This document shows, piece after piece, positions 20,819-31,296 of a stretch of 64,000 bases of DNA. The notes beneath the pieces are model-generated. The model saw nothing but the letters and a program-made list of their open reading frames with translations. It had not been told where the DNA came from and ran no database searches. The position numbers were made by a program, and so were the translations under genes. Each line of letters starts with the position of its first letter. Position 1 is the stretch's first letter. This DNA comes from Alkalicoccus urumqiensis (GTDB lineage Bacteria > Bacillota > Bacilli > Bacillales > Salisediminibacteriaceae): the NCBI RefSeq assembly GCF_002993335.1, contig NZ_PVNS01000007.1, positions 62,001 through 126,000 of the forward strand. Reading direction: 5' to 3'.

Positions 20819-21820
20819 TTAAAAAATCCACTCATCACGGTGATTCTCAAACGTTCCGCCCGAAGCTGCTTTCGTTTTTAACTCTTTTAGTTTCTGTTTT
20901 TTCTCCGTCTCCATTGCCGCAGCCTGGTTCCAGATCTTTTCGGCCTGCTGCCATTTTTCTGCATGCGCCGCTGCTGCTGCCAGCTGGTGCATGTACACCG
21001 GATCATCCATTGGCACCGACGTGCGGAGGAAATGATAGGCCTCTTCAAACGCTTCGGCAAAATAAAGCGACCGTCCGAGAACGTAGCGGTCCCATGCGGA
21101 AAATGGGCGGAGCTTTTTCAGTTCCTCGATTTCCTGTCCGCCTGCCGGGGCGCCTGCTTCATACTGATATACCGCATACAGGCAGCGCGCCCGCATATCG
21201 AGTTTATCGCGCACCATCAGCTGATGAACGATATCCTCCGCTTTTTCTTTCTCACCCTGCCGCCAGAGCGATTCTGCGAGAAGCGCATACAATTCGAACC
21301 GTTTCGGTTCCTCCGCAAGCTTTGCACGGGTCCATTTCTCTGCTTCGGAGAAAGCCCCCTCATGCATCAGCATCATACCCGGTGCAAAAAATGGAGTGGA
21401 AGGGCGGACGTCCGAATCTTCTTCGGTCATCTCCAGCATCATCTCAGCGTCTTCCGCAAATTCTCCTTCCGGATTCATTTCCAGATACGTCTGCAGGTGC
21501 TCCTCGGCCTTCTCGAGTTCTCCAAGCTGCGCCAGGTTGTGCGCAAGGAAAAAGTAGCTTTCGCTCATCAGCGGATCCAGTTCTTCCTGAATCCACCGCA
21601 GACACCGGTTCGCCTCTTCCAGCTCCCCCTGTTCGGCAAGAACAATCGCCAGCTGGCACAGAAATACCGGCTCGTCCGGATCCAGCTTCACTGCTTTTCG
21701 GATCAGCTTCGCTGCGCGGCCGGGATTTGCCCCCTGATATGCTTCGATTCCTTTTTTATAAAAATAACTTCCTTCACGCATGAACGGAACGACACGTGAC
21801 TTCAACTGACTCATGAACAT
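20819..21820 (-). CDS. Tetratricopeptide-repeat protein (YvcD-like)
   Basis: 333 residues, almost entirely helical repeats: GSYFYKKGIEAYQGANPGRA, EPVFLCQLAIVLAEQGELEEA and ESYFFLAHNLAQLGELEKAEEHL are typical TPR units. No signal peptide or membrane segment, so a cytoplasmic scaffold or binding protein is likely. The gene precedes trxB on the same strand as in B. subtilis, where yvcD occupies this place. Function unknown. The start could also be the ATG at 21814; the GGAGG site allows either. Confidence 0.8.
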   Translation of the reverse strand: MFMSQLKSRVVPFMREGSYFYKKGIEAYQGANPGRAAKLIRKAVKLDPDEPVFLCQLAIVLAEQGELEEANRCLRWIQEELDPLMSESYFFLAHNLAQLGELEKAEEHLQTYLEMNPEGEFAEDAEMMLEMTEEDSDVRPSTPFFAPGMMLMHEGAFSEAEKWTRAKLAEEPKRFELYALLAESLWRQGEKEKAEDIVHQLMVRDKLDMRARCLYAVYQYEAGAPAGGQEIEELKKLRPFSAWDRYVLGRSLYFAEAFEEAYHFLRTSVPMDDPVYMHQLAAAAAHAEKWQQAEKIWNQAAAMETEKKQKLKELKTKAASGGTFENHRDEWIF

Positions 21821-22110
21821 GAAGCCTCCATTTCTCTCTCTGCCTCAACATCTTTACGCAGTATAACACGCGTCCAGGAGACCGGCAACGGGCGCTTCCC
21901 CTCTTTTTCTTCCTTATTTTATTGTGTACCGGATCTGGTGTGCCCGGGCTCTTACAAAAGGCAGTGCTTTTCTATACCTCGCACCACGCAGAATAAATCC
22001 ACTTTTCTTAAAAGAGCACCGGGCTCGGATGGAAAATAGAGGGTTACAACGTTTACACAAAGGGTATACAACGATACAGCTACATATTTTTGCGGACGAC
22101 GGAGGCCGAT

Positions 22111-22656
22111 ATGCTGGATGTTCTTTTTATTGCTGCATCATTAATCTGGGTGGCGGAGTTCATCTTTTTCCGGAGCCGCGCCGGCTCGGAAGGAACGGAA
22201 CGCCGCTCCTTTCCATGGATTTTTCTCGCCGTCGCTGCGGTTGTCGGCATTTCTATTCTCTCAAGGGAAAGCGGCATGATGCTGTTTCCGGTTCCGTTTC
22301 TGCCATGGGCCGGTCTGATTCTCTACATTTTCGGCATTTTCCTCCGCTACTGGGGGATCCGGGAACTCGGCAGTCAGTTTACGCGTGACGTAGAGTACAC
22401 CGGTGAAGACAGACTTGTCAGCAGCGGCCCATTCCGCAGGCTCAGACACCCGCTGTATACCGGCCTTCTTTCCATCGTCGCCGGCTTCGCTCTTTTCATG
22501 AGCAGTGCAGCAGGGTTTCTGCTGACACTCGTCCTCTTTCTGCCACTGCTGTTAAACCGGATACGAAGTGAAGAACAGCTCCTCATCCGTTCCTTTGGAG
22601 AAGAATACCGGAATTGGCTGAAGCACCGCTACCGGCTGATCCCATTTATTTATTAG
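22111..22656 (+). CDS. Isoprenylcysteine carboxyl methyltransferase-family membrane protein
   Basis: 181 residues from the ATG at 22111 (GGAGG five bases upstream). Four to five hydrophobic segments, and the family's C-terminal signature: RRLRHPLYTG, then RIRSEEQLLIRSFGEEYRNWLKHRYRLIP. Bacterial members methylate or otherwise modify lipid-linked substrates; the substrate here is unknown. It ends 48 bp before the desaturase start and is probably co-transcribed with it, so a role in carotenoid tailoring is plausible but inferred. Confidence 0.8.
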   Translation: MLDVLFIAASLIWVAEFIFFRSRAGSEGTERRSFPWIFLAVAAVVGISILSRESGMMLFPVPFLPWAGLILYIFGIFLRYWGIRELGSQFTRDVEYTGEDRLVSSGPFRRLRHPLYTGLLSIVAGFALFMSSAAGFLLTLVLFLPLLLNRIRSEEQLLIRSFGEEYRNWLKHRYRLIPFIY

Positions 22657-22704
22657 CGTATGTCCCCGGGTTATCCGGGTCAATTTATCTGGAGGTGCAT
22701 GACC

Positions 22705-24213
22705 ATGACACAAAAACCAACTGCGGTAGTTATCGGTGCCGGCCTCGGCGGACTTTCCTCCGCCATCAGCCTTGCCGGAGACGGATATGACGTGACGATT
22801 CTGGAAAAGAATGAAACGATCGGCGGCAAGCTCAACCAGCGCAGCGGAAAAGGATTTACGTTTGATACCGGTCCTTCGATCCTGACGATGCCATGGGTGC
22901 TTGAGCAGCTGTTTGAGCGCGTTCACCGCAACGTCCACGACTACATGGAGATCGAACGGATTGAACCGCAGTGGCGCACCTTCTTTGAAGACGGTACGAA
23001 AATGGATGTCACCTCCGACCTGCCTTCCATGCTTCAGGAAATGCGCAAAGTGGAGAATAATCCGGGCTCTTCCCTGACACAGTTTCTTTCCTACTCCCAG
23101 GATATGTATGACATCTGCATGAAAAGCTTCTACAAAACGTCCATCAGCGGGCTGAAGGATCTGCGGAAAGAGCATACCTTGAAGGAACTGCTTTCGATGG
23201 ATCCGTTCCACACCGTGGCGGACGGCACGAAAAAGTATTTTGACAACAAGCACCTGGAACAGTTGTTTAACTTCTTTGTCATGTATGTCGGTTCCAACCC
23301 ATACCAGGCTCCGGCGATTCTGAACCAGCTCGTCTACGTCCAGCTCGGTCTTGGCATCCACTACGTCAAAGGCGGAATGTACAACATCGCCCGCGGCATG
23401 AAGACGCTCCTCGATGAGCTGCGCGTCGATATCCACACAGCGACACCGGTTTCCCACATTTACCTGGAAGGGGAAACCGCGTCCGGTGTCGTCACACAGG
23501 ACGGCAAGCTGCACAAAGCAGATGTGGTCGTCTCCAACCTGGAAGTCATTCCGGCATACAACACACTTCTGCCGGACACTGCTCCGGTTAAAAAAGAAGT
23601 AAAGTCACTCTCGAAGACGTATCAGCCGACTGTTTCCGGTCTCGTGCTGCTTCTCGGAACCGACCGCGAGTTTCCACAGCTGAAGCATCACAATTTCTTC
23701 TTCTCGGAAGATCCAAAGAAAGAATTTAAACAGATTTATCAAAAAGGAGTGCCGGCAGATGATCCGACGATTTATATTGGGGTATCTTCTAAAACCGATC
23801 CTTCGCAGGCTCCGGCAGGGAAGGAAAACCTCTTCGTTCTCACCCACGTCCCGCCGAAAACAGCGCTGAAGAAAAAAGCGGACTGGGACAAATACCGGGA
23901 CACGGTGATTGATAAACTGGAGCGCATGGGACTGACCGGCCTGCGGGATTCTATTGAGTTTGAATATGAATTCAATCCGGATACCCTTGAAGAGCTTTAC
24001 GGCGCCAACGGCGGTTCTATCTACGGGATTGCTGCAGATAAAAACACCAACGGCGGCTTCAAAATTCCAGCGAAAAGCCAGCTGTACAACAACCTGTACT
24101 TTGCCGGCGGCTCCACCCACCCGGGCGGCGGCGTTCCGATGGTTACACTTTCCGGCCAGCTGACAGCCGATTTGATTCTGGAAGACCAGAAAGCACTCAA
24201 CAAAACGAAATAA
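22705..24213 (+). CDS. Phytoene/diapophytoene desaturase-family carotenoid enzyme (CrtI/CrtN type)
   Basis: 502 residues from the ATG at 22705 (GGAGG nine bases upstream; the ATG at 22699 is too close). The N-terminal VVIGAGLGGLSSAISLAGDG is the FAD loop and LEKNETIGGKL follows. The C-terminal FAGGSTHPGGGVPMVTLSGQ is the CrtI/CrtN signature. It introduces double bonds into, or oxidises, a C30 or C40 carotenoid. No crtM/crtB synthase lies nearby, so it is either a second desaturase/oxidase (CrtNb-like) or acts with genes elsewhere. Confidence 0.9.
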   Translation: MTQKPTAVVIGAGLGGLSSAISLAGDGYDVTILEKNETIGGKLNQRSGKGFTFDTGPSILTMPWVLEQLFERVHRNVHDYMEIERIEPQWRTFFEDGTKMDVTSDLPSMLQEMRKVENNPGSSLTQFLSYSQDMYDICMKSFYKTSISGLKDLRKEHTLKELLSMDPFHTVADGTKKYFDNKHLEQLFNFFVMYVGSNPYQAPAILNQLVYVQLGLGIHYVKGGMYNIARGMKTLLDELRVDIHTATPVSHIYLEGETASGVVTQDGKLHKADVVVSNLEVIPAYNTLLPDTAPVKKEVKSLSKTYQPTVSGLVLLLGTDREFPQLKHHNFFFSEDPKKEFKQIYQKGVPADDPTIYIGVSSKTDPSQAPAGKENLFVLTHVPPKTALKKKADWDKYRDTVIDKLERMGLTGLRDSIEFEYEFNPDTLEELYGANGGSIYGIAADKNTNGGFKIPAKSQLYNNLYFAGGSTHPGGGVPMVTLSGQLTADLILEDQKALNKTK

Positions 24214-24294
24214 CGACGCATACGCAAAACCCCGCCGGAAATCACGGGACCACTGAAAATCTCACGATTTTAATTGAATGAAAGTAAACTCACA

Positions 24295-24342
24295 GAAAAA
24301 AGACGACCAGATCCAATTTTTTGGATCTGGTCGTCTTTTTTT
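24295..24342. terminator. Terminator after the carotenoid desaturase
   Basis: AGACGACCAGATCCAA and its complement form a 16-bp stem with a T loop, flanked by A's on the left and T's on the right. Active on the plus strand and possibly on both. Confidence 0.92.
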
Positions 24343-24387
24343 CATGGAATTCTTTTGACCATTTTCATGCTTTTTATCCCAGGCTCA

Positions 24388-24517
24388 ATCAGACGTAACG
24401 AAAGACGGGGACGCCTGCGGGAAAAGCATGAGGTGAAGACCCCGCAGAACATCCAAAGGATGTTCGAGGAGGCTGAGGCCATGCCCGCGGCAAGCTTCCG
24501 TCTGTAGTGCAGTCTGA
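24388..24517. repeat. Short palindromic intergenic repeat of the Bacillaceae type
   Basis: The segment has ACGCCTGCGGGAAAAGCATG, GAAGACCCCGCAG, CGAGGAGGCTGAGGCC and GCCCGCGG in order, with GCGGG/CCCGC complementarity across about 100 bp. I recognise this pattern from intergenic DNA of many Bacillaceae (recollection, not searched). Its role is unknown. It lies between the terminators of two converging transcripts. Confidence 0.6.
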
Positions 24518-24567
24518 TTTCACTAATTGAAAAAGTTAAAGTTTCTTTTCGTATATCAAATTGTGTA

Positions 24568-24603
24568 ATAAAAAAGAAACTCTCCATGTAGAGAGTTTCT
24601 TTA
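24568..24603 (-). terminator. his operon terminator
   Basis: On the minus strand AAAGAAACTCTC pairs with GAGAGTTTCTTT and a T-run follows, 34 bp past the hisIE stop. Confidence 0.85.
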
Positions 24604-24636
24604 ATAGAGACTTTTTCAGTGTCCGCTGCTGTGCAG

Positions 24637-25281
24637 TCAGACGTTTTTCTTTCCGCTGTGGCGGTCTTTGAGCCGATCAAGCACATCATCGAGCGGCAGC
24701 TCCTGCTCGCGGAGAAGAACGAGCCAGTGGTAGAGAAGGTCGGCGCTCTCCCACGTCAGTTCCTGCCTGTCGCGGTTTTTCGCCGCGATAATCACTTCGG
24801 AAGCTTCTTCGCCGACTTTTTTCAAAATCTTGTCGACGCCTTCCTCAAACAGGTACGTCGTATACGACCCTTCCGGACGCTCCTGTTCCCGCTTCTCCAG
24901 AAGCGTCTCCAGCTCTTCAATGATCGCAAACCGTCCTGTACTCTCCGCTTCCTCCTCTTTCTTGACGAGGGTATCCGAGAAACAGGAGCGCGCACCGGTA
25001 TGGCAGGCCGGTCCATTCGGCTCAACCAGCACGACGAGGGCATCCTGATCGCAGTCAAGGCGGATTTCCGTCACTTTCTGCGTGTTGCCGGATGTCGCCC
25101 CTTTATGCCAGAGCTCATCACGTGAGCGGCTGTAAAACCACGTCTCTCCGCTCTCTTCTGTTTTCTGAAGCGACGTTTCGTTCATGTAGGCGAGTGTCAG
25201 CACTTCGCGTGTATGAGCGTCCTGAACCACTGCCGGAATCAATCCATTCTCATCCCAGTTCAGACGGGCTGTATCCATCAT
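24637..25281 (-). CDS. hisIE: Bifunctional phosphoribosyl-AMP cyclohydrolase / phosphoribosyl-ATP pyrophosphatase
   Basis: 214 residues. The N-terminal half is HisI ([16 protein letters not shown], with metal ligands in RLDCDQDAL and CHTGARSC), the C-terminal half is HisE ([35 protein letters not shown]). It carries out the second and third steps of histidine synthesis. Last gene of the his operon; it overlaps hisF by 4 bp. Confidence 0.97.
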   Translation of the reverse strand: MMDTARLNWDENGLIPAVVQDAHTREVLTLAYMNETSLQKTEESGETWFYSRSRDELWHKGATSGNTQKVTEIRLDCDQDALVVLVEPNGPACHTGARSCFSDTLVKKEEEAESTGRFAIIEELETLLEKREQERPEGSYTTYLFEEGVDKILKKVGEEASEVIIAAKNRDRQELTWESADLLYHWLVLLREQELPLDDVLDRLKDRHSGKKNV

Positions 25282-26036
25282 CGTACTTCCACTCCTTTTT
25301 CCCGTAAGTAGGCCTTCACCTGTGCCACCGACGTTTCTTTGTAATGAAAAATCGAAGCAGCAAGGGCGGCATCCGCCTCTGCTTCTGTAAACACCGTCTC
25401 AAAGTGTTCTCTGCTGCCGGCACCGCCGGAGGCGATAACTGGAACGGTCACGGCTTCACCAACGGTTTTTGTCAGCGCTTCGTCAAAGCCGGTTTTCGCC
25501 CCGTCCTGATCCATGCTTGTCAGAAGAATTTCTCCACTTCCCTGACGGACGGCTTCTTTCGCCCAGTCGGTCACTTCCCAGTCTGTCGGACGGCGGCCGC
25601 CGTGGGTGTATACCCTCCAGGAGCGGAGTTCGCTGTCCCACTTCGCGTCAATGGCGGTCACGATGCACTGTGTACCGAAGAAGTCCGCCCCTTCACGGAT
25701 GAGCTCCGGCCGGTTGACCGCCGCTGTGTTAACCGATACTTTATCTGCTCCCGCGCGCAGAATCCGCTTCATGTCCTCCAGCGTATTAATCCCGCCGCCG
25801 ACTGTAAAAGGAATCGCCAGTTTGCCCGCAACTTCCTCCACGACGTCGACCATCGTTTCCCGGCCTTCGTGGCTTGCGGAAATATCCAGGAACACGAGTT
25901 CATCGGCGCCCTGTTCATCATAGAATGCAGCGAGTTCCACCGGATCGCCGGCGTCTCTCAGGTCAACAAACTGCACCCCTTTGACGACACGCCCTTCTTT
26001 GACATCGAGGCACGGGATAATTCGTTTCGTCAGCAT
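25278..26036 (-). CDS. hisF: Imidazole glycerol phosphate synthase, cyclase subunit
   Basis: 252 residues. A TIM barrel with [19 protein letters not shown] at the N-terminus, [13 protein letters not shown] in the middle and [14 protein letters not shown] near the end. It pairs with HisH, using ammonia from glutamine to make imidazole glycerol phosphate and AICAR. It starts directly after hisA and ends in a 4-bp overlap with hisIE. Confidence 0.98.
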   Translation of the reverse strand: MLTKRIIPCLDVKEGRVVKGVQFVDLRDAGDPVELAAFYDEQGADELVFLDISASHEGRETMVDVVEEVAGKLAIPFTVGGGINTLEDMKRILRAGADKVSVNTAAVNRPELIREGADFFGTQCIVTAIDAKWDSELRSWRVYTHGGRRPTDWEVTDWAKEAVRQGSGEILLTSMDQDGAKTGFDEALTKTVGEAVTVPVIASGGAGSREHFETVFTEAEADAALAASIFHYKETSVAQVKAYLREKGVEVR

Positions 26037-26771
26037 TCAGCGCTCCACCTCCCGGACAGCCGTCTTTAAATCAATGGCATCGGTGTAAAGCGCTTTGCCG
26101 ATAATCGCGCCGGAAATACCGCTTCCCGCGTAGCCGGCAAGCTCCTCGAGATCCTGCATGCTGCTGACGCCGCCGGAGGCAATCACCTGCTTATCCGTCG
26201 CACGCCCGAGCGAGGCGATCGCTTCCACATTCGGTCCGCTCATCATGCCGTCTCTCGAAATATCCGTCATAATAAACGTTTCCGCTCCGGCTTCCGCCAG
26301 TTCTTGTCCGAGCGTTTCCGCTTTGACTTCCGACGTCTCGAGCCAGCCATGTGTCGCGACGTACCCGTCCCGGGCATCAATGCCGATGGCGATCCGTCCC
26401 CCGCCGAATTCCTGCAGCATCCGCCGCACAAAGTCGGGGTCTGAAATCGCGGCACTACCGAGAATCACACGGCTCACACCGGCTTCCAGATACATCCGTA
26501 CGTCCGCTTCCGTGCGGATCCCGCCGCCGACCTGCACCGAAGCAGACAGCGCGGCTGCCTTGATGACTTCCTCCTGGTTTACCGGACGCCCTTCTTTCGC
26601 GCCATCCAGATCCACCATGTGAATCCAGGAAGCCCCTTCTTCTACAAACCGGGATGCCATCCCCGACGGAGAATCACCGTACACCGTTTCCTTCTCGTAA
26701 TCCCCCTGCAGCAGACGGACACACTTTCCGCCGCGGATATCAATCGCTGGATAGATCGTAAACTTACTCAT
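26037..26771 (-). CDS. hisA: Phosphoribosylformimino-5-aminoimidazole carboxamide ribotide isomerase
   Basis: 244 residues. A TIM barrel paralogous to His[20 protein letters not shown] at the N-terminus, [13 protein letters not shown] and [16 protein letters not shown] further on. It isomerises ProFAR to PRFAR. Its start overlaps the hisH stop by 8 bp, and no base separates it from hisF. Confidence 0.98.
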   Translation of the reverse strand: MSKFTIYPAIDIRGGKCVRLLQGDYEKETVYGDSPSGMASRFVEEGASWIHMVDLDGAKEGRPVNQEEVIKAAALSASVQVGGGIRTEADVRMYLEAGVSRVILGSAAISDPDFVRRMLQEFGGGRIAIGIDARDGYVATHGWLETSEVKAETLGQELAEAGAETFIMTDISRDGMMSGPNVEAIASLGRATDKQVIASGGVSSMQDLEELAGYAGSGISGAIIGKALYTDAIDLKTAVREVER

Positions 26772-27387
26772 GAGCGGCTCCTTCCTTCACGCCTGTGAAA
26801 TTTTTCAGCATACGCATGCCGACGTGGCTGCTTTTTTCCGGGTGGAACTGCGTCCCCCACGTATTTCCCTGTCCGACGACTGCCGCGACCGATTCGCCTG
26901 CATAGTCACAGGAAGCAGCGAGAATCGACGCCTCCGCCCGCACAAAATAAGAATGCACAAAGTACACGTGCCCTTCTTCCACATCCCGCAGCAGCGGATG
27001 CTCCGGCTGATGAAACACAAGCCGGTTCCAGCCCATATGCGGCACCTTCGCCTTCCCCTCAGGAAAACGAACGACATGACCCGGAAGCAGTCCGAGCCCC
27101 TTCGTACTGCCGAACTCTTCACTCTCCGAGAAAAGAAGCTGCATGCCGAGACAGATGCCGAGAAGCGGCTTTCCGTCCCTGCTCCACTCCTTTATAAACG
27201 TATCGAGCCCGCGCTTCTCAAGCTCCGCCATTCCATCCTTAAACGCCCCGACCCCCGGAAGAATCAGACGGTCCGCCTTTGCCAGTTCCTCGGGCTTCTC
27301 AGATAAAAACGGCGTATGACCCAGACGTTCCAGCGCTTTGGTGACGCTGTGCAGATTGCCCATTCCGTAATCAATAATCCCGATCAT
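26764..27387 (-). CDS. hisH: Imidazole glycerol phosphate synthase, glutaminase subunit
   Basis: 207 residues. Class I glutamine amidotransferase: [14 protein letters not shown] at the N-terminus, catalytic cysteine in [12 protein letters not shown], and His-Glu in TQFHPEKS. It supplies ammonia to HisF. It follows hisB with a one-base overlap. Confidence 0.98.
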   Translation of the reverse strand: MIGIIDYGMGNLHSVTKALERLGHTPFLSEKPEELAKADRLILPGVGAFKDGMAELEKRGLDTFIKEWSRDGKPLLGICLGMQLLFSESEEFGSTKGLGLLPGHVVRFPEGKAKVPHMGWNRLVFHQPEHPLLRDVEEGHVYFVHSYFVRAEASILAASCDYAGESVAAVVGQGNTWGTQFHPEKSSHVGMRMLKNFTGVKEGAAHE

Positions 27388-27974
27388 CAGAGACTTCCTT
27401 TCGTCGACGGAACACCCTGGACACGGGGATCCACCTGGACCGCTTCATCAATCGCTCTCGCTGCCGCTTTGAACACCGCTTCGATAATGTGGTGGGCGTT
27501 CCGGCCGTAGTGGACGTTCACGTGAAGATTCATACGGGCTTCCATCGCAAATTTTTCGAGAAACTCTTCGACAAGCTCGGTATCAAACGTTCCCTGCTTC
27601 CGGTGGGGAATGTCCCCGCGCAGTTCAAAGTGCGGACGATTGCTTAAATCGACGACGACGTGCGCCAGTGCATCATCCATCGGTACAAAGCAGGACCCGT
27701 AGCGGCGGATGCCTTTTTTATCCCCGAGGGCTTCGCGGAGTGCGCCGCCGAGAACAATTCCGATATCTTCGGTCGTGTGATGGTCGTCAATGTCTGTATC
27801 TCCCCGTGCGGTCAGTTCCATATCGAACAGACCGTGGCGTGTAAACAAGTCCATCATATGCGACATAAACGGCACATCGGTATCAATCGCCGCTTTCCCG
27901 CTTCCGTCCACGTTCAGGGACAGCTGGATCTGCGTTTCTTTTGTCTCCCGGTTCACTGAGGCTGTACGTGTCAT
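27387..27974 (-). CDS. hisB: Imidazoleglycerol-phosphate dehydratase
   Basis: 195 residues from the ATG at 27974 ([17 protein letters not shown]); the frame is open upstream only inside hisD. The metal-binding [23 protein letters not shown] and a second metal site, [15 protein letters not shown], are present. It dehydrates imidazoleglycerol phosphate. It has no phosphatase domain, so it is the monofunctional type. Its start overlaps hisD by 4 bp (ATGA). Confidence 0.98.
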   Translation of the reverse strand: MTRTASVNRETKETQIQLSLNVDGSGKAAIDTDVPFMSHMMDLFTRHGLFDMELTARGDTDIDDHHTTEDIGIVLGGALREALGDKKGIRRYGSCFVPMDDALAHVVVDLSNRPHFELRGDIPHRKQGTFDTELVEEFLEKFAMEARMNLHVNVHYGRNAHHIIEAVFKAAARAIDEAVQVDPRVQGVPSTKGSL

Positions 27975-29251
27975 GATAGATCTCCCTTCCCGCCGCGTAT
28001 CTCTACGGCGCGTGCATGTGCTTCCAGATTCTCGAGCCGTGCAAAGGCAGCGATCGTCTCCCCGTGGTCGGCCAGCGCCTCCCGGCTGTAGGAGATGATG
28101 CTCGATTTCTTTGTAAAGTCCTCCACGAGAAGCGGCGAGGAAAACCGGGCTGTTCCGTTTGTCGGCAGGACGTGGTTCGGACCTGCAAAGTAATCCCCGA
28201 CCGGCTCCGAGCTTGCCTCTCCGAGGAAAATGGCGCCTGCATGACGGATTTTCGGCAGAATTTCCCACGGTGCTGCTGTATGGATTTCCAGGTGCTCCGC
28301 AGCCAGCTCGTTCACTGCAGCAACGGCTTCCTCCATCGTATCTGCGGTATAGACGCAGCTGAACTCGTCGATGGCTTTTTCGGCGATCTCTTTTTTCGGC
28401 AGCGACTGCAGCTGCCGTTCTACTTCACGTACCGTTTCTTCCGCAAGTCTTGTATCCGTCGTCACGAGTACAGCGGACGACATTGGATCGTGCTCGGCCT
28501 GACTGAGCATGTCCGCTGCAATATAATCCGCGCGCCCAGTTTCATCTGCCAGGACGACGACTTCGCTTGGTCCCGCGATCATATCAATATCGACCGTGCC
28601 ATACACCTGCTGCTTGGCGAGTGCGACGAAAATGTTGCCGGGCCCCGTAATTTTATCGACCGGCGCGATCGTTTCCGTTCCGTAGGCAAGTGCTGCCACC
28701 GCGTGCGCGCCGCCGACTTTGTAAATTTCCTCGACGCCGAGCTCGACAGCGCAGGCGAGCACGATCGGTTCGAGCTTTCCGTTTTTCTGCGGCGGTGAGA
28801 CCATAACAATCCGCTCCACGCCGGCTGTCTGAGCCGGGATCACGTTCATCATGATCGACGACGGGTACGCTGCGCGGCCGCCGGGTACGTAAACCCCGGC
28901 TGCGTCCAGCGGCGTCACTTTCTGGCCGAGAATCGAGCCGTCCGGCTTCGTCGTAATCCACGTTTCCTCCCGCTGGCGCGCATGAAAATCACGGATATTG
29001 GCAATGGCTTCGCGGAGAATGTCGCGCTCGACCGCGCTGACTGCCTCCACCGCCTCCTGCTTTTCTGATTCACTGACGCGGAAATCTTCCAGCGTCACGC
29101 CGTCAAACTGCTGTGTGAACTGGTGAAGGGCCTTGTCGCCCTGCGTCCGCACCTGCTCTAAAATATCGGTCACCGCCTGCCGCTGGGTTCCCGTTCCCTG
29201 GTCCACCGAGCGGCGGAGCGACGGCTTTTCGGTTAAAGGGATGATTTTCAT
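27971..29251 (-). CDS. hisD: Histidinol dehydrogenase
   Basis: 426 residues. Oxidises histidinol to histidine in two NAD-dependent steps. Family segments: [37 protein letters not shown] and [14 protein letters not shown], with Zn-ligand histidine in the SQAEHDP segment and [14 protein letters not shown] near the C-terminus. Its start overlaps hisG by 4 bp. Confidence 0.98.
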   Translation of the reverse strand: MKIIPLTEKPSLRRSVDQGTGTQRQAVTDILEQVRTQGDKALHQFTQQFDGVTLEDFRVSESEKQEAVEAVSAVERDILREAIANIRDFHARQREETWITTKPDGSILGQKVTPLDAAGVYVPGGRAAYPSSIMMNVIPAQTAGVERIVMVSPPQKNGKLEPIVLACAVELGVEEIYKVGGAHAVAALAYGTETIAPVDKITGPGNIFVALAKQQVYGTVDIDMIAGPSEVVVLADETGRADYIAADMLSQAEHDPMSSAVLVTTDTRLAEETVREVERQLQSLPKKEIAEKAIDEFSCVYTADTMEEAVAAVNELAAEHLEIHTAAPWEILPKIRHAGAIFLGEASSEPVGDYFAGPNHVLPTNGTARFSSPLLVEDFTKKSSIISYSREALADHGETIAAFARLENLEAHARAVEIRGGKGDLS

Positions 29252-29886
29252 GAAGGCTCTCCTCCCTGGGACACGACCTCTGCAAGGCGGTCCACCATTT
29301 CATCAATCTGCTTCGCTTTCGTCCGGTAGCTTACCGGATTGACGATAAAACGGGAGGTGATGGGAATCATCGTTTCGATCTCCACCAGGCCGTTTTCCTT
29401 CAGTGTCTGTCCGGTCGAGACGATATCCACGATCCGGTCGGCGAGTCCGACGATCGGGGCGAGTTCAATGGAACCATTCAGTTTGATAATTTCGACCTGC
29501 TCGCCCTGCTCCCGGAAGTAATCGGAGGTGAGCTTCGGGTATTTGGAGGCGATTTTCGGATTTACGTCCTTCTGCGGCGTGTAGTCCGCCAGAGCGGCTA
29601 CGGCCATGTAGCAGGAGCTGATTTTCAGATCGAGCACTTCGTAGACGTCACGCTCTTCTTCGATCATGACGTCCTTCCCGGCAACACCGACGTCAGCGAC
29701 ACCATGTTCCACGTAGGTCGGCACGTCCATCGGCTTCGCGAGAATAAAGCGCATCCCTGACTGCGGCACTTCAATAATCAGCTTCCGCGAGTCATCAAAT
29801 TCCGGGGGCAGGTCGTACCCTGCCTGGCGGAGCAGCTCCACCGCTTCTTCAAATATACGGCCTTTCGGCATAGCTACCGTAAGCAT
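29248..29886 (-). CDS. hisG: ATP phosphoribosyltransferase, catalytic subunit (short form)
   Basis: 212 residues: the short HisG that lacks the C-terminal regulatory domain and needs His[22 protein letters not shown] at the N-terminus and the PRPP-binding [14 protein letters not shown] near residue 160. First committed step of histidine synthesis. It lies 2 bp after hisZ. Confidence 0.97.
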   Translation of the reverse strand: MLTVAMPKGRIFEEAVELLRQAGYDLPPEFDDSRKLIIEVPQSGMRFILAKPMDVPTYVEHGVADVGVAGKDVMIEEERDVYEVLDLKISSCYMAVAALADYTPQKDVNPKIASKYPKLTSDYFREQGEQVEIIKLNGSIELAPIVGLADRIVDIVSTGQTLKENGLVEIETMIPITSRFIVNPVSYRTKAKQIDEMVDRLAEVVSQGGEPS

Positions 29887-29888
29887 GA

Positions 29889-31073
29889 TCAGCGTCCTCC
29901 CTTTCCATCCGCACCGATAAAGTAAATCACGTCGTTAAACTGAGCGGTAAATGCATCGACATCAGAAATGCCGGTAATATCCTGCATCACAACAGCGTGA
30001 CCGCTGCTGCGTTTGTCAGCCGCTTCCTTGAGTGCCCCGCGGCGGCGTTCGCTGCTGAAGATAACAGCCGTATCTTTTACGGGCCGTTTTTTTACTTTCC
30101 CAAGCGCTTCAGTGAGACGGTCGACGCGGAGGCCGAATCCGGTTGCCGGCTCCGCATCATGGAACCGTTCCAGAAGCTGGTCGTATCGGCCACCGCCGCC
30201 GAGCGGGTAGCCGAGTCCGTTGCTGTATGCTTCAAATACGGTTCCGGTGTAGTAGCTCATGTGCATCACCAGATTCAGATCGACCATGACCTGTTCTGCA
30301 AGACCATCTTCCTCCAGCACGCGCATCAGGCTTCTCAGCTGCGAAAGCGCCTCTTTTCCTGCCTGGGATTCTGTCAGCTTCTCCGCTTCATCCAGGATGG
30401 ACGTATCCCCTTTCAGACGGAGCAGCTGGTGCAGCCGGCGTTTATCGAGGGACGACAGCGGCAGCTGATCCACGGCGTGACGGAAACCGACGTAATTTTT
30501 TTCGTACAGATACCGACGGAACTCGCTGGCACGTGCCTCGGTTCCGAGAATTTCCTCGAGGAGCGCATTGACGAAACCGACGTGGCCGACAGCAATCTGA
30601 TACGAAGAAATACCCGCTCGTGTTAAGGAGGCTGCCATCAGTGTGACGACTTCTGCATCTGCACTCGACGACGTATCCCCGATTAGTTCCACGCCGATCT
30701 GTTCGAATTCTGCGGGACGGCCGCCTTCGTACTGCTGTGCCCGGAAAACCGGTGCATCGTACGTTAAACGGAGCGGTCGTTCCGCTTCTTTCATCGTAGA
30801 CGCCGCAATTCGTGCAATCGGAGCGGTCATATCCGGACGCAGAACAAGCGTGTTGCCCTGCTGATCAAGCAGTTTAAACAGCTGCTGGTCCAGGATGGCC
30901 GATGCAGCACCTACCGTCTCATTAAATTCCACCGTCGGCGTTTCCACGGCTTCGTATCCCCACTGCTGTACTTCCTTGGAAACGGCCTGTTTTACTTCTG
31001 CTTTCAGCTGATACAGCTCCGGCAGTGTATCCCGCATGCCCTGCGGTTTTTCGAACATGAACAATTTAGTCAT
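29889..31073 (-). CDS. hisZ: ATP phosphoribosyltransferase regulatory subunit
   Basis: 394 residues from the ATG at 31073 ([19 protein letters not shown]), preceded by AAGGGTGG; the upstream GTG at 31112 has no ribosome-binding site. It is a histidyl-tRNA synthetase-like protein (class II core: [29 protein letters not shown]) without a tRNA anticodon domain. It activates the short HisG and mediates histidine feedback. First gene of the eight-gene his operon. Confidence 0.96.
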   Translation of the reverse strand: MTKLFMFEKPQGMRDTLPELYQLKAEVKQAVSKEVQQWGYEAVETPTVEFNETVGAASAILDQQLFKLLDQQGNTLVLRPDMTAPIARIAASTMKEAERPLRLTYDAPVFRAQQYEGGRPAEFEQIGVELIGDTSSSADAEVVTLMAASLTRAGISSYQIAVGHVGFVNALLEEILGTEARASEFRRYLYEKNYVGFRHAVDQLPLSSLDKRRLHQLLRLKGDTSILDEAEKLTESQAGKEALSQLRSLMRVLEEDGLAEQVMVDLNLVMHMSYYTGTVFEAYSNGLGYPLGGGGRYDQLLERFHDAEPATGFGLRVDRLTEALGKVKKRPVKDTAVIFSSERRRGALKEAADKRSSGHAVVMQDITGISDVDAFTAQFNDVIYFIGADGKGGR

Positions 31074-31155
31074 CCTTCTGCCACCCTTTCTGAATCGATC
31101 CGGACTTTTCACTTTAGTCTGCTAACGTAATAGAGCAATAAAGTTTCTAACGCTT

Positions 31156-31184
31156 AGTTTATCGCGGTACCCCGTCTTCGTCAA
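31156..31184 (-). promoter_or_regulatory. his operon promoter
   Basis: On the minus strand -35 TTGACG (31179-31184) and -10 TAAACT (31156-31161) are 17 bp apart, about 85 bp upstream of hisZ. No riboswitch or T-box structure was seen in the leader. Confidence 0.7.
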
Positions 31185-31256
31185 CCGGAAATGCTTCCGG
31201 CGTCAGGCAGTCCGGAAATAAGTGCATTTGCTGCGCGGTATTCATGTTTTTCTGTA

Positions 31257-31296
31257 AAAAACGCCCCGGGCCGTGATCGGCCGGAGGCGTTTTATT
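31257..31296 (-). terminator. Terminator of the hprK-lgt operon
   Basis: On the minus strand AACGCC and GGCGTT pair, with an inner GGCCG/CGGCC stem, followed by TTTTAC. It overlaps the stop codon of the acyltransferase gene. Confidence 0.85.

Noticed and set aside
31150-31185. T-box-like word GGTACCGCG before hisZ
   Set aside because: No specifier stem, no following terminator and too little leader; it lies inside the likely promoter spacer.
31159-31245. 28-residue ORF in the hisZ leader region as a leader peptide
   Set aside because: No ribosome-binding site, no histidine run, and the predicted promoter lies inside it.
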